A DNA stretch of 64,000 bases from NCBI RefSeq assembly GCF_013304825.1, contig NZ_JAAWUO010000010.1, forward strand, positions 80,936-144,935, written 5' to 3'. Positions within the stretch are counted from its first letter, which is position 1; each line of letters begins with the position of its first letter. Made by a program: the position numbers and the translations under genes. Origin of the DNA: Blautia schinkii. Its GTDB lineage: Bacteria > Bacillota > Clostridia > Lachnospirales > Lachnospiraceae. This document shows positions 54,743 through 63,938 of this stretch, piece by piece. Under the pieces are notes generated by a model. It was not told where the DNA came from. It saw nothing but the letters and a program-made list of their open reading frames with translations, and did no database searches.

Positions 54743-55234
54743 CTACAGTTCATGATAATACGGGCAGATATCCTCATAATGTCCGTCCTTCATACGGAAT
54801 CCCTTCGGGATCACGCCAAGCTGCACGAAGCCAAGTCTCTCATAAAGATGTCTTGCATGAACATTACATGCCACGACCGCATTAAACTGCAAAACTCCAA
54901 AGCCGTGCTCTTTTCCCTGCACCAGACAGTCTGACACCAGTTTTTCTCCGATATGAAGACCCCTGGAATCTCTGCTTACTGCATAACTGGCGTTGCAGAT
55001 ATGGCCGCATCTTCCTATATTATTGGGATGAAGAATATAAAGGCCATAAACCTTTCCGCTTTCCTTATCTACAGCCGCAGCTGTATATGTCTGCTCCGCA
55101 AAAAAATTTCTTCCTGTTTCTTCATTCAGATATTCTTCCTGCGGAAAAGCCACGCCATCTTCTACAACCTCATTCCAGATCCGGATCAGGTCCGAAAGAT
55201 CTTTTTCCTCGTATTTTCTTACTGTAATATTCAC
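54743..55234 (-). CDS. GNAT-family N-acetyltransferase
   Basis: 163 residues from GTG 55234 (MNITVRKYEEKD), with GAGGAG 8 bases upstream. The acetyl-CoA site is seen in ASYAVSRDSRGLHIGEKLVS (core DSRGLHIGEKLV) and the C-terminal NVHARHLYERLGFVQLG. The substrate is unknown. It is near mnmM but 138 bases from its proposed start, and whether they share an mRNA is unclear. Confidence 0.87.
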   Translation of the reverse strand: MNITVRKYEEKDLSDLIRIWNEVVEDGVAFPQEEYLNEETGRNFFAEQTYTAAAVDKESGKVYGLYILHPNNIGRCGHICNASYAVSRDSRGLHIGEKLVSDCLVQGKEHGFGVLQFNAVVACNVHARHLYERLGFVQLGVIPKGFRMKDGHYEDICPYYHEL

Positions 55235-55310
55235 AATAACTTCTCCTCTCGCATTTCTGCAAAGCACACAGCAAAACAGTCATTTGCATTTTATTTCCCC
55301 TCTTCTACAT

Positions 55311-55949
55311 TCACATAAGCAGCTCCACATTCCGCCCGTCACGCCACAGTACACCTTCATCAGTCAGATTCCTGATCTCTCGCATCATGGCACTGCGGTC
55401 CACACTCAAGTACTGAGCCAGCGCAGTATATGACATCGGCAGTTTAAACTTCCCGGTATTCTTCTCTGCGGCCAGTGAATGAAGATACGCCATCAGTTTT
55501 TTTCTGGTGCTGGACCTGGAAAGCATATAGATACGGTCCGTCTGCTGTCTGGAGCGAAGTGCGATCATCTGCAGAAGATTGCTGACCATCTGACTGTGAT
55601 GATGACAGGCATTTTCACATCGCTTGATCACGTGCTCATAATCAATAAACATCACCTTCGTATCCGTAGTGGCACACACATAATAATGCTGGGAATCTGC
55701 CGGAAGCAAAAAAGGCTCTCCAAACACGCTGTCTCTGTTCAGTTCATCGATCACATACTCATTCCCGTCTTCATCACAGCAGTAAAGAACTGCCCGTCCC
55801 TCCTGGATCAGACCGATTTTTTTCATGGAGCTGGAATATTCCATGATCGTCTCCCCATTCTGGAAAAAAGCCTCCCGGACTTTGAAACAGACACGCATTC
55901 TTTCCTGCTCTTCGGGCAGAATATCCGTAAATAATGTGATATGCTCCAT
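55311..55949 (-). CDS. Crp/Fnr-family transcriptional regulator
   Basis: 212 residues. An N-terminal cyclic-nucleotide-like barrel (about 15-120, with FQNGETIMEYSSSMKKIGLI, core GETIMEYSSSMKK, and NRDSVFGEPFLL) joins a dimer helix and a C-terminal winged HTH (MSYTALAQYLSVDRSAMMREI). The barrel lacks the PRLR-type phosphate pocket of CRP, and no Fnr-type N-terminal Cys cluster is present. Effector unknown. It stands next to a flavodiiron oxygen-reductase gene that is divergently transcribed, and it could sense redox or NO stress. Confidence 0.9.
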   Translation of the reverse strand: MEHITLFTDILPEEQERMRVCFKVREAFFQNGETIMEYSSSMKKIGLIQEGRAVLYCCDEDGNEYVIDELNRDSVFGEPFLLPADSQHYYVCATTDTKVMFIDYEHVIKRCENACHHHSQMVSNLLQMIALRSRQQTDRIYMLSRSSTRKKLMAYLHSLAAEKNTGKFKLPMSYTALAQYLSVDRSAMMREIRNLTDEGVLWRDGRNVELLM

Positions 55950-56320
55950 AGCTTCTTTTCCCCATCCTTCCCCATGTTATCTGCTCATGATTTTATACCA
56001 GCATATCTGAAATGTAAAGATAAAGCGGTTCATTCCATGAATGACATCACGCTCTGTATTACTGTTCACTCCGTGGCCAGCAGTACACTTCGCAATGCAC
56101 CGAAATCACAAGCATTTTATAAAACATTATCTGGAAAACACGCTGTAATAATCCCCTGGAAAAATGTTTATTTTAATAATGACATTTATATATTTTTCCA
56201 TATTTTGTTGTATTTGCAACAGAATTATTATGGTAAATCTGTTATATTTTTATCAAAGTTAAGGACAAACAAAACAGCCACTCACATAAATCCACCATAG
56301 AAAGAAAAGAGGTATTGCTC
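55950..56320. other. Divergent intergenic region between Crp/Fnr and flavodiiron genes
   Basis: 371 bases, very AT-rich near the flavodiiron gene. It contains the palindrome TGTTG-N6-CAACA (56206-56221), a candidate operator, but no coding sequence I trust. Confidence 0.55.
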
Positions 56321-58114
56321 ATGAAAATCACAGATACTATCAAATATGTAGGCGTAAACGATCACCAGATTGACCTTTTCGAAGGCCAGTACAAAGTTCC
56401 AAACGGTATGTCCTACAACTCCTACGTGATCCTGGACGAAAAAACTGCTGTCATGGATACAGTAGATGCCAATTTTACCCACGAATGGCTTGATAACATC
56501 CAGCAGGTTCTGGGTGATCGCAAACCGGATTATCTTATTGTCCAGCACATGGAACCGGACCACGCAGCCAACATCGCAAACTTCATGAAAGCTTATCCGG
56601 ACACCACAATTGTTTCCAACAAAAAAGCATTCGGCATGATGCAGAACTTCTTTGACCTGGATCTGGAAGGCCAGAAAATTATAGTAGATAACGGTGGAAG
56701 CCTTTCCCTTGGCAAGCATAACCTGACCTTCGTGTTTGCACCAATGGTACACTGGCCGGAGGTTATGGTCACATATGACAGCACAGAAAAGGTACTTTTT
56801 TCCGCAGACGGATTCGGAAAATTCGGTGCTCTTGACGTTGAGGAGCCATGGGATGATGAGGCAAGAAGATATTACATCGGCATCGTAGGAAAATACGGCG
56901 TGCAGGTTCAGAACCTTCTTAAAATAGCTGCAACTCTGGATATCCAGACTATCTGCCCGCTCCACGGCCCGGTACTCAATGAAAACCTTGGCCACTACAT
57001 CAGTCTCTATGATACCTGGTCTTCCTACACACCGGAGGATGACGGAATCGTGATTGCCTACACTTCCGTATACGGCCACACAAAAACCGCAGTTTTGCAG
57101 CTTGCCGACAAATTCCGCAGCAAAGGATGTCCAAATGTCCTTGTCTACGACCTTGCAAGAGATGACATGTCCCAGGCACTAAGTGATGCTTTCCGCTACT
57201 CCAAGCTGGTACTGGCAACAACCACTTACAATGCAAGCATTTATCCGTTTATGAATGATTTTATCACCAGACTTGTGGAGCACAATTTCCAGAACCGTAC
57301 AGTCGGACTTATTGAAAACGGAACCTGGGCACCGCTTGCAGCCAAAGTTATGAAGGAAATGCTTTCCAAATGCAAAAAGATCAACTGGCTGAACACCACC
57401 GTCAAGATCATGTCTGCTGTAAACGAGGAGAACCGTAAACAGATAGAAGCAATGGCTGACGAGCTCTGCCAGGAGTACATTGCCAAAAACGATGATCTTG
57501 CAAATAAGAATGATATGACTGCACTGTTCCGCATCGGCTACGGCCTCTATGTGGTGACATCCAATGACGGCAAAAAAGACAACGGTCTCATCGTCAACAC
57601 GGTTACACAGCTCACAGACAATCCGTACCGCGTTGCTGTCAATATCAACAAAGCCAACTATTCCCATCATGTGATCCAGCAGACTGGTATCATGAATGTA
57701 AACTGCCTGTCTGTGGATGCTCCGTTCTCTGTTTTTGAACAGTTCGGATTCCAGTCCGGCAGAAGCGTGGATAAATTTGCTGGCCAGAAAGTGAACCACT
57801 CTGACAATGGACTTGTGTTCCTGGATAAATATATCAACGCATTTATGTCCCTGAAGGTAGAGAATTATGTGGATCTTGGCACTCACGGAATGTTCATCTG
57901 CAGCGTAACTGAAGCCCGCGTTATGAGCGATCAGGAAACCATGACTTACACCTACTATCAGAAACACGTAAAACCGCAGCCACAGACCGAAGGCAAAAAA
58001 GGCTGGGTATGCAAAGTCTGCGGATATATTTACGAAGGCGATGAACTTCCGGAAGATATCATCTGCCCACTGTGTAAGCACGGAGCTGTGGATTTTGAGC
58101 CGATCGAAGGATAA
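56321..58114 (+). CDS. Flavodiiron protein fused to flavin reductase and rubredoxin
   Basis: 597 residues from ATG 56321 (MKITDTIKYVGVND); AAAGAGG is upstream. Residues 1-245: MBL-like diiron domain with HMEPDH, MVHWPE, SADGFGKFG and CPLHGPV ligands. 250-390: flavodoxin (YTSVYGHTKTAVLQ, TTTYNASIYP). 395-560: flavin-reductase-like domain. 563-597: rubredoxin with CKVCGY and CPLCKH. Flavodiiron proteins reduce O2 to water and/or NO to N2O. Carrying its own reductase and rubredoxin, this one could take electrons directly from NAD(P)H. It is expected to act in the cytoplasm as an oxygen-protection enzyme. Confidence 0.94.
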   Translation: MKITDTIKYVGVNDHQIDLFEGQYKVPNGMSYNSYVILDEKTAVMDTVDANFTHEWLDNIQQVLGDRKPDYLIVQHMEPDHAANIANFMKAYPDTTIVSNKKAFGMMQNFFDLDLEGQKIIVDNGGSLSLGKHNLTFVFAPMVHWPEVMVTYDSTEKVLFSADGFGKFGALDVEEPWDDEARRYYIGIVGKYGVQVQNLLKIAATLDIQTICPLHGPVLNENLGHYISLYDTWSSYTPEDDGIVIAYTSVYGHTKTAVLQLADKFRSKGCPNVLVYDLARDDMSQALSDAFRYSKLVLATTTYNASIYPFMNDFITRLVEHNFQNRTVGLIENGTWAPLAAKVMKEMLSKCKKINWLNTTVKIMSAVNEENRKQIEAMADELCQEYIAKNDDLANKNDMTALFRIGYGLYVVTSNDGKKDNGLIVNTVTQLTDNPYRVAVNINKANYSHHVIQQTGIMNVNCLSVDAPFSVFEQFGFQSGRSVDKFAGQKVNHSDNGLVFLDKYINAFMSLKVENYVDLGTHGMFICSVTEARVMSDQETMTYTYYQKHVKPQPQTEGKKGWVCKVCGYIYEGDELPEDIICPLCKHGAVDFEPIEG

Positions 58115-58180
58115 AACAAAATCCTTCCAAACTGATTCTATCAGGTTACAACTCCCTTGTTTTTACAAATTATAAACCGC

Positions 58181-58230
58181 AAAAAGACAGGTTGCACAAT
58201 GTGATCAATATCACAGCGAACCTGTCTTTT
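58181..58230. terminator. Bidirectional terminator between flavodiiron and glycerate kinase genes
   Basis: AAAAAGACAGGTT pairs with AACCTGTCTTTT across 58181-58230. Its apex contains TGTGATCAATATCACA (58200-58215), identical to a CRP-type half-site palindrome but more simply part of the stem. Confidence 0.88.
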
Positions 58231-58243
58231 CTGCGTTTCCATA

Positions 58244-59374
58244 TTATTTCATCAATCGGATAACCTGCTCCACAGTATCTGCCATATTCTGCTTTGCATT
58301 TTCATTTTTCATGGCTTCTTCCAGTGTTACCACACCGCGGAGGATTGGGAAGAAGGCATCAATTCCCGCATCATTGCATGCTCTTGCATCACGCTGTACT
58401 GCACCTGCAAAAGCAATGACCTTTTTGCCATGCTTCTTTGCAAGCTTTGCAACACCTACAGGTGCTTTTCCCATAGCTGTCTGTCCGTCCATTCGCCCTT
58501 CACCTGTGATCACAAGATCCGCGTCCTTGATATACTCTTCAAGTTTTGTCTCATCAAGAACAATATTGATTCCTGATTCCAGAACTGCATCTGTAAATGT
58601 AAGGAAAGCGAATCCCATTCCACCGGCAGCTCCTGTTCCCGGATATTTGGGATCTGCTTTCGGGAAACGGTCTTTTGCAAGCTCTGCATATGCACCGAGC
58701 CACTGGTCCATATCTTTGATCATCTCCGGTGTCGCACCTTTCTGCGGACCGTAAATAGCACTGCAGCCAAGCTCTCCGCAAAGCGGATTTGTTACGTCGC
58801 AGGCAACGCGGAATTTACATTCTGCAAGCTCCGGAATCACATAGGCATCTGTGATCTCTGCAATGTCTTTGAGGCCACGGGCTCCTGGAAGAACCTGTTT
58901 TCCGTCTTTATCAAGGAATGCATAGCCAAGTGCCTGAAGCATTCCCACACCGCCGTCATTTGTAGCACTTCCGCCGATACCTACAATAAATCTGCGGCAG
59001 CCTTTTTCGATAGCATCCTTGATAACCTCACCTACACCGTAAGTTGTGGTGTAAAGAGGGTTTCTCTTCTCATCCGGAACCTGTGTGATTCCTGCGGCTC
59101 CTGCCATCTCGATAACTGCTGTTTTTGTGCTCTCGATAATTCCATACTCACAGATCACCGGCTCACCAAGAGGTCCTGTAACTTTAACATGCTCTGTTTT
59201 TCCGTTCATTCCTGCAACAAGAGCCTCCACAGTACCCTCACCACCATCTGCCAGCGGTCTTACCTGAACCTCTGCGTTGGCATCCACGCGATGGATTCCC
59301 TCTGCTGCTGCAAAACCTGCTTCCATGGATGTCATGCTTCCTTTAAAAGAATCGATTGCTGTAACTACCTTCAT
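58244..59374 (-). CDS. glxK: Glycerate kinase (GarK/GlxK family)
   Basis: 376 residues. The N-terminus KVVTAIDSFKGSMTSMEA, VGIGGSATNDGGVGMLQALG (core GGSATNDGGVGM) and TGEGRMDGQTAMGKAP are diagnostic of the family. It phosphorylates D-glycerate, usually to 2-phosphoglycerate, feeding sugar acids or glyoxylate-derived carbon into glycolysis. It is transcribed away from a CdaR-type regulator that probably controls it. No aldolase or tartronate reductase gene is in the window. Confidence 0.93.
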   Translation of the reverse strand: MKVVTAIDSFKGSMTSMEAGFAAAEGIHRVDANAEVQVRPLADGGEGTVEALVAGMNGKTEHVKVTGPLGEPVICEYGIIESTKTAVIEMAGAAGITQVPDEKRNPLYTTTYGVGEVIKDAIEKGCRRFIVGIGGSATNDGGVGMLQALGYAFLDKDGKQVLPGARGLKDIAEITDAYVIPELAECKFRVACDVTNPLCGELGCSAIYGPQKGATPEMIKDMDQWLGAYAELAKDRFPKADPKYPGTGAAGGMGFAFLTFTDAVLESGINIVLDETKLEEYIKDADLVITGEGRMDGQTAMGKAPVGVAKLAKKHGKKVIAFAGAVQRDARACNDAGIDAFFPILRGVVTLEEAMKNENAKQNMADTVEQVIRLMK

Positions 59375-59516
59375 TATTTATTCCTCCTGTGAGATTTTTT
59401 CCATAAAACAGACTTCTCATTCCCTGCCCGCGCTTCACATCAGCAGTGAGCGAATGTCTATTTGCATTCAACCTTTTTTCTGTTCTTATCATAATAAATT
59501 CGGAAATAAATGTATA

Positions 59517-59575
59517 TGTTATATATGCTATATTCTTTATATATTTCTATATTTTATTGTTATATATAACATAAC
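59517..59575. promoter_or_regulatory. Repeated TGTTATATAT sites between glxK and cdaR
   Basis: TGTTATATAT occurs at about 59517-59526 and again at about 59558-59567, the second inside the palindrome GTTATATATAAC (59559-59570). They are 41 bases apart, near four helical turns, in the divergent promoter region. They could be sites for the CdaR-type regulator. Confidence 0.45.
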
Positions 59576-59635
59576 AAAATTGAAGTTTTGAACTCCATAT
59601 GATATACTTTCCAAAAGAAATCAAGGAGGTTCCCT

Positions 59636-60799
59636 ATGATCACACACATCAGCCATACCCTCGCCCAGCAGATCGTCAACACCATTAAAGACGTCTGCAG
59701 CTATGATATCAATTTCATCAATCCCTCCGGCACTATTATCGCCAGTACCAATTCTGCCCGAATCGGAACCTTTCATGAAATCGGACGAAAGGCTGCTGCC
59801 ACGGGCGTTACAATCGAAGTGGCTGAATCCGAAAATTTTACCGGGACACGGCAGGGAATCAATATGCCCCTTTATCATGAGAACAACCTTCTCGCCGTGA
59901 TCGGTATCACCGGCTCACCGGAAAAAGTGCGCAAATATGCTTTTCTGGCCCAGCGCATTACCAGCCTTCTGATCCGTGAGCAGGAACTGAACCAGTACAG
60001 CCAGCATCAGGCAGATAAGAAGCATTTTGTCATCAGTTCCCTGCTCCATGGCGATTCCCAGAACCCGGAATATCTTCTGAAATGTCTCAGAGAATTTCAG
60101 ATTGATCCCGACACACCCAAGCGGCTGATCCTGATACGGATATATTCCGATACAGTGCATTCCGCACAGGCCCGCTCTACTGAAAATGCATCTGTTGATG
60201 TAAAAACGAATACTGATTTTTCCCTTCCAGAGCATCATATTCGAAATCTTTTCATAGATACAGGAATCACGCTGTACACCTTTCGCTACCCGGGCGATTA
60301 CCTGGCTGTCGCAGACAGTTCCCGTTTCTCTGAGATCTCCGGGAAGCTGCGCCGTTTTACTGAAAAGCATAGCGATACTCTGTCCATTGCAGTGGGAAAA
60401 TCTGTGCCTCTGCATCAGCTCAGTATTTCTCTGACAACGGCTGAAACTGCCCTTCGCAGTCTGCAGTTTCCAGCAGCCGGCAATTACACTGACGAAAGCA
60501 TAATAGAACATTACGTACTGTTTGACAATCTCACTCTGGAAATCATTCTTTCCTCTGTATCACCGGAAGACCGTAAAGAATTTGCCGGAAAAACTATACT
60601 CCACCTCTCTGACAACGAAAAAGAACTTCTTCGCACCTATTTTTCCCTGGAAATGTCACTGGCCGACACTGCGGAAAAGCTTTTTCTCCATAAAAATACT
60701 CTCCAATATAAATTAAACCACATTTATAAAAAATGTGGTCTTAATCCCCGGAAATTCCGGGACGCTGTTCTGTTGTACCTGGCATTGGAGATGGAGTAA
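59636..60799 (+). CDS. cdaR: CdaR/PucR-type sugar-diacid regulator
   Basis: 387 residues, ATG 59636 after CAAGGAGG. The N-terminal sugar-diacid recognition domain (about 1-135) has SHTLAQQIVNTIKDV and NINMPLY-type segments (QGINMPLYHEN). The C-terminal PucR-type HTH has FLHKNTLQYKLNHIYKKCGL. E. coli CdaR activates genes for galactarate and glucarate use, including a glycerate kinase. The divergent glycerate kinase gene makes the same logic likely here. Confidence 0.92.
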   Translation: MITHISHTLAQQIVNTIKDVCSYDINFINPSGTIIASTNSARIGTFHEIGRKAAATGVTIEVAESENFTGTRQGINMPLYHENNLLAVIGITGSPEKVRKYAFLAQRITSLLIREQELNQYSQHQADKKHFVISSLLHGDSQNPEYLLKCLREFQIDPDTPKRLILIRIYSDTVHSAQARSTENASVDVKTNTDFSLPEHHIRNLFIDTGITLYTFRYPGDYLAVADSSRFSEISGKLRRFTEKHSDTLSIAVGKSVPLHQLSISLTTAETALRSLQFPAAGNYTDESIIEHYVLFDNLTLEIILSSVSPEDRKEFAGKTILHLSDNEKELLRTYFSLEMSLADTAEKLFLHKNTLQYKLNHIYKKCGLNPRKFRDAVLLYLALEME

Positions 60800-60818
60800 G
60801 TCCTCTGATCCTCCAATA

Positions 60819-61088
60819 TCACCTTATCCGGAAACTACTCTCCTTCTCCAGCGGGATTTCCTTAGACTCGATTCCTTCGATCTCCACATAATTCTGCTGG
60901 GAAAGCCTCTCAACCATCTCCCGGATCTCCTCTCTGGTTCCCTGAACCTCCATCTCCACGCGATCATCCCAAAGATTCCGCACCCATCCGGTCACTCCCA
61001 TATCCTGCGCGATATAAAAAGAGCGGTAACGAAATCCAACTCCCTGAACTCTTCCTGAAAAGTAAAAATGTTTTCGAATTTTTTCCAT
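60819..61088 (-). CDS. acyP: Acylphosphatase
   Basis: 89 residues from ATG 61088 (MEKIRKHFYFSGRVQGVGFR), with GAGGTG upstream. The active-site loop GRVQGVGFRYRS holds the catalytic Arg, and GWVRNLWDD holds the catalytic Asn. It hydrolyses acyl-phosphates such as acetyl-phosphate or 1,3-bisphosphoglycerate. It is convergent with cdaR, 19 bases apart. Confidence 0.95.
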   Translation of the reverse strand: MEKIRKHFYFSGRVQGVGFRYRSFYIAQDMGVTGWVRNLWDDRVEMEVQGTREEIREMVERLSQQNYVEIEGIESKEIPLEKESSFRIR

Positions 61089-61215
61089 CTGACACCTCAT
61101 ATTCTTCTGTCACGTATATTCCGTCTCAATCTCCACCCAACATATCCCGGCATCACAGCTGTCCACCGGAATACTCTACGTTAATTGAATAAAAGCATTC
61201 GCTACGCAACTCTAC

Positions 61216-61246
61216 ATCGAATAACCTGCTTTGCAGTTTATTCGAT
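61216..61246. repeat. Strong hairpin with TTT loop
   Basis: ATCGAATAACCTGC / GCAGTTTATTCGAT (61216-61229/61233-61246), with a TTT loop and one mismatch. The layout (14-base arms, TTT loop) is like hairpin repeat copy 3 at 32189-32220, but the sequence differs. It lies between acyP and the nitroreductase gene and may be a transcription stop or a REP-like unit. The rest of 61101-61373 shows no gene. Confidence 0.55.
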
Positions 61247-61373
61247 TATATAATACTCTGCCTTAAGTTGTAAAGTTATAACTACTTGGAAATCAGACTT
61301 ATCTGCGCTATAATAATTCCATCAGATTACTATAGCAATTTCAGAAATTGTAATTATTCAGGAGGTAAATATT

Positions 61374-61892
61374 ATGAACGAAAGCATCAAAAATCTTCTG
61401 GAGCGCAGAAGTATCCGCGCTTATAAGAAGGACCTTGTTCCTCAGGAAACTCTGGATCTGATCCTGACAGCCGGTGAATATTCCCCAAGCGGTATGGGAC
61501 AGCAGAGCACTCTTATGGTCGTAACACAGGACCCTGACCTCGTAGCAAAGCTTTCCAGAATGAACGCTGCTGTCATGGGCAGCAAAGCTGATCCATTCTA
61601 CGGTGCTCCGACTGTTATCATTGTTTTTTCAGACAGCAAAATGGGTACATGTGTTGAGAATGGCAGCCTTGTAATGGGAAATCTTATGAACGCGGCTCAT
61701 GCACTTGATGTTGATTCCTGCTGGATCCACCGCGCAAGAGAAGTTTTTGATTCCGAAGAAGGAAAAGAACTTAAGAAACAGTGGGGCGTTCCGGAAGAGT
61801 ATGTTGGCATCGGCCACTGTGTTCTGGGATACCGTGACTGCGAGTATCCGGATGCAAAGCCTCGTAAAGAGGGATTTGTGATCCGCGTTTAA
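61374..61892 (+). CDS. Nitroreductase-family flavoprotein
   Basis: 172 residues, ATG 61374 after CAGGAGG. FMN-binding start RRSIRAYKKDLVPQETLD, SPSGMGQQ, and the C-terminal GIGHCVLGYRDCEYP. The short length and single-domain form fit the nitroreductase A/B-like families, which use NAD(P)H on nitro compounds or quinones. It carries several Cys late in the sequence. The terminator at 61955-62023 follows. The convergent neighbour is a LysR gene. Confidence 0.92.
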   Translation: MNESIKNLLERRSIRAYKKDLVPQETLDLILTAGEYSPSGMGQQSTLMVVTQDPDLVAKLSRMNAAVMGSKADPFYGAPTVIIVFSDSKMGTCVENGSLVMGNLMNAAHALDVDSCWIHRAREVFDSEEGKELKKQWGVPEEYVGIGHCVLGYRDCEYPDAKPRKEGFVIRV

Positions 61893-61954
61893 TTCAACCG
61901 CTTTCCAAGTCAGGCGGATATTCACTCTTTGTCTGATCCAATCGAACATAACAA

Positions 61955-62023
61955 AAAAATCTGGCAGAACAGCCCTTATCATACGTGTCATTACGTATCC
62001 GGTAACAATTCTGCCAGATTTTT
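61955..62023. terminator. Bidirectional terminator between the nitroreductase and LysR genes
   Basis: AAAAATCTGGCAGAA (61955-61969) pairs perfectly with TTCTGCCAGATTTTT (62009-62023). An inner ATACGT/ACGTAT stem lies in the loop. Confidence 0.9.
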
Positions 62024-62031
62024 ATTTTCAC

Positions 62032-62943
62032 TTATTTCAACGCCTTATCCTTATATTTTGAGATCTCCTCGAGATATTTTTTTCCAAGGGCACTGATATT
62101 AACACCTTTTCTTGCGATATAGCCAATAGTCATGATCTCATCAGAATCCAGTTTCACAGCACAGTAATCAGAACCGTTGAGATCCTCGCAGATAATTCCT
62201 GAACACAGCGTGTAACCGTTAAGTCCTACCATCAGATTCAGCATAGTCGCTCTGTCATCTGCTTTGATCAGACGTTTATATTCGTAAGTACTTAAAACCT
62301 CCTCTGCAAAATAAAAGGAATTATTTCCTCCCTGTTCAAAAGACAGACAAGGATATTCTTTCAGTTCTTCCAGAGTTATCATCTCTCGTTTTGCCAGCGG
62401 ATGGCCTTTCCACATATAAACATAGATGCTGCAATTCAGAAGCTCGTGAAACTCCAGGCCATATTCATGAAACATCTTCGTCAGAACCTTTCGGTTGAAA
62501 TCATTGACGTAAAGAATTCCGATCTCACTTTTAAAGTCACGTACATCTTCGATCACCTGATAGGTCTTTGTCTCATGAACTGCGAATTCATATTCATCCA
62601 TTCCAAACTGCTTCACCAGCTCCACAAAAGCATTCACTGCAAATGTATAGTGCTGCATGGAAACACTGAACTTCTTTCGTGACTGCTCCTTGGAAATATA
62701 TTTGGCTTCCATCAGTTTATACTGTTCAACCACCTGTCTCGCATATCCCAGAAATTCTTCCCCTGCCGGTGTCACTGCAATTCCTCTGTTTGTTCTCCGG
62801 AATATCTCAACCCCAGTCTCTGCTTCCAGTTCCCTGATCGCTGTGGAAAGACTGGGCTGGGAAATATAAAGGCTTTTAGCTGCCTCATTCATAGAGCCTG
62901 CTTTTGCGATCTCAATCGTATATCTAAGCTGTGCCAGCGTCAT
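62032..62943 (-). CDS. LysR-type transcriptional regulator
   Basis: 303 residues. HTH at the N-terminus is canonical (LAQLRYTIEIAKAGSMNEAAKSLYISQP, core AKAGSMNEAAKSLYISQPS; FRRTNRGIAVTPAGEEF). The effector domain (about 90-300) is intact with GILYVNDFNRKVL and SFEQGGNNSFYFAEEV. The target is unknown; the nitroreductase gene is convergent rather than divergent, which weakens that link. A weaker tie is to the SH3b gene upstream on the same strand (41 bases). Confidence 0.92.
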   Translation of the reverse strand: MTLAQLRYTIEIAKAGSMNEAAKSLYISQPSLSTAIRELEAETGVEIFRRTNRGIAVTPAGEEFLGYARQVVEQYKLMEAKYISKEQSRKKFSVSMQHYTFAVNAFVELVKQFGMDEYEFAVHETKTYQVIEDVRDFKSEIGILYVNDFNRKVLTKMFHEYGLEFHELLNCSIYVYMWKGHPLAKREMITLEELKEYPCLSFEQGGNNSFYFAEEVLSTYEYKRLIKADDRATMLNLMVGLNGYTLCSGIICEDLNGSDYCAVKLDSDEIMTIGYIARKGVNISALGKKYLEEISKYKDKALK

Positions 62944-62984
62944 CTGTCAACCTCCCTGCTGCCATGTTTGGTAATTTACGCTTA

Positions 62985-63938
62985 TTATTTAAGGTAATTC
63001 TTATCTACATATCCTTCTTTTCCAAGTTTGGGAACGTATACATACCAGTAGGTACTGTCTTTTTTCTCAATGATCTCCACCTGATCGCCTGTATTTAACT
63101 GTGCAATCTCATTATTTTTGTCATAAGCTTTCGCATTCCGCAATGCCAGATAGCCTTTTTCCACCTGGACGGTCATTGTCGGATACGTAACTTCTGAACC
63201 ACCGGTGATATAGTTTTTGTCCACATATCCTGTTTTATCAAGCAGCGGAGAATACACATACCAGTAATTGCTGTCGCTGGTATCCTTCACCTGTACCGTG
63301 TCACCTGTATTTAACTGACCGATCTCATTGCTGTCATTATAGGCAGGCTTATTTCGAAGAGCCAGATAACCTTTCTCTACCTTCACTGTCCACAAACCGC
63401 TGTTATAAATGTATCGGTTATCCACATATCCGCATTTATCAAGCTTCGGAGAATATACATACCAGTAAGTAGAATCACTGCTATCTTTTACAAGGACAGT
63501 ATCACCTGTGTTCAGACGGCCGATCTCATTACTGTCATTATAGGCTGCTGTGTTTCTAAGAGCCAGATAACCGCTTTTTACTTTTACAGTCCAGGAATCA
63601 TTGGATGTGGATTCACTTTCCACCGCTTTGATATAATTCCTGTCCACATATCCGGACTTATCAAGCTTCGGCGAATATGCATACCAGTAAGTAGAATCCT
63701 TCCTGTCTGTAACCTCAACCAGATCTCCGGTATTCAGCTGGCCAATCTCATTGCTCTTGTCAAAAGCTTTCTCACTTCGAAGAGCCAGATAACCACTCTT
63801 TACATTCACCTGAAAAGTCGTTCCTGCTGCTGCGTGTGTCCTCTGTGTTGTCATCATAAATGCCGTCGCAAAAATAAATACAAAAAGTGCCAGGCATTTC
63901 ACTGTTTTTATGAATGACAGATAAGTTTTTTTCTCCAT
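62985..63938 (-). CDS. Secreted protein with four SH3b-like repeats
   Basis: 317 residues from ATG 63938 (MEKKTYLSFIK); ATG 63944 is two codons earlier, and neither has a strong SD. A signal-anchor stretch (about 12-35, VFIFATAFMMTTQRTHA) ends near HAA-AG. Four repeats of about 63 residues follow (near 44-107, 118-180, 185-247 and 257-319), each with VKSGYLALR-, NEIGQLNTGD-V, SxYWYVYSPKLDK and GYVDKNYI. SH3b modules bind peptidoglycan. No catalytic domain is present, so this is probably a wall-binding or sensor-type protein. Confidence 0.88.
   Translation of the reverse strand: MEKKTYLSFIKTVKCLALFVFIFATAFMMTTQRTHAAAGTTFQVNVKSGYLALRSEKAFDKSNEIGQLNTGDLVEVTDRKDSTYWYAYSPKLDKSGYVDRNYIKAVESESTSNDSWTVKVKSGYLALRNTAAYNDSNEIGRLNTGDTVLVKDSSDSTYWYVYSPKLDKCGYVDNRYIYNSGLWTVKVEKGYLALRNKPAYNDSNEIGQLNTGDTVQVKDTSDSNYWYVYSPLLDKTGYVDKNYITGGSEVTYPTMTVQVEKGYLALRNAKAYDKNNEIAQLNTGDQVEIIEKKDSTYWYVYVPKLGKEGYVDKNYLK

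Noticed and set aside
56282..57079. Minus-strand 265-codon frame
   Set aside because: Antisense to the diiron domain of the flavodiiron gene, which has clear ligands and an SD on the plus strand.
58200..58215. CRP-like site TGTGATCAATATCACA
   Set aside because: It forms the upper stem of a bidirectional terminator, and Clostridia of this kind are not known for cAMP-CRP control.
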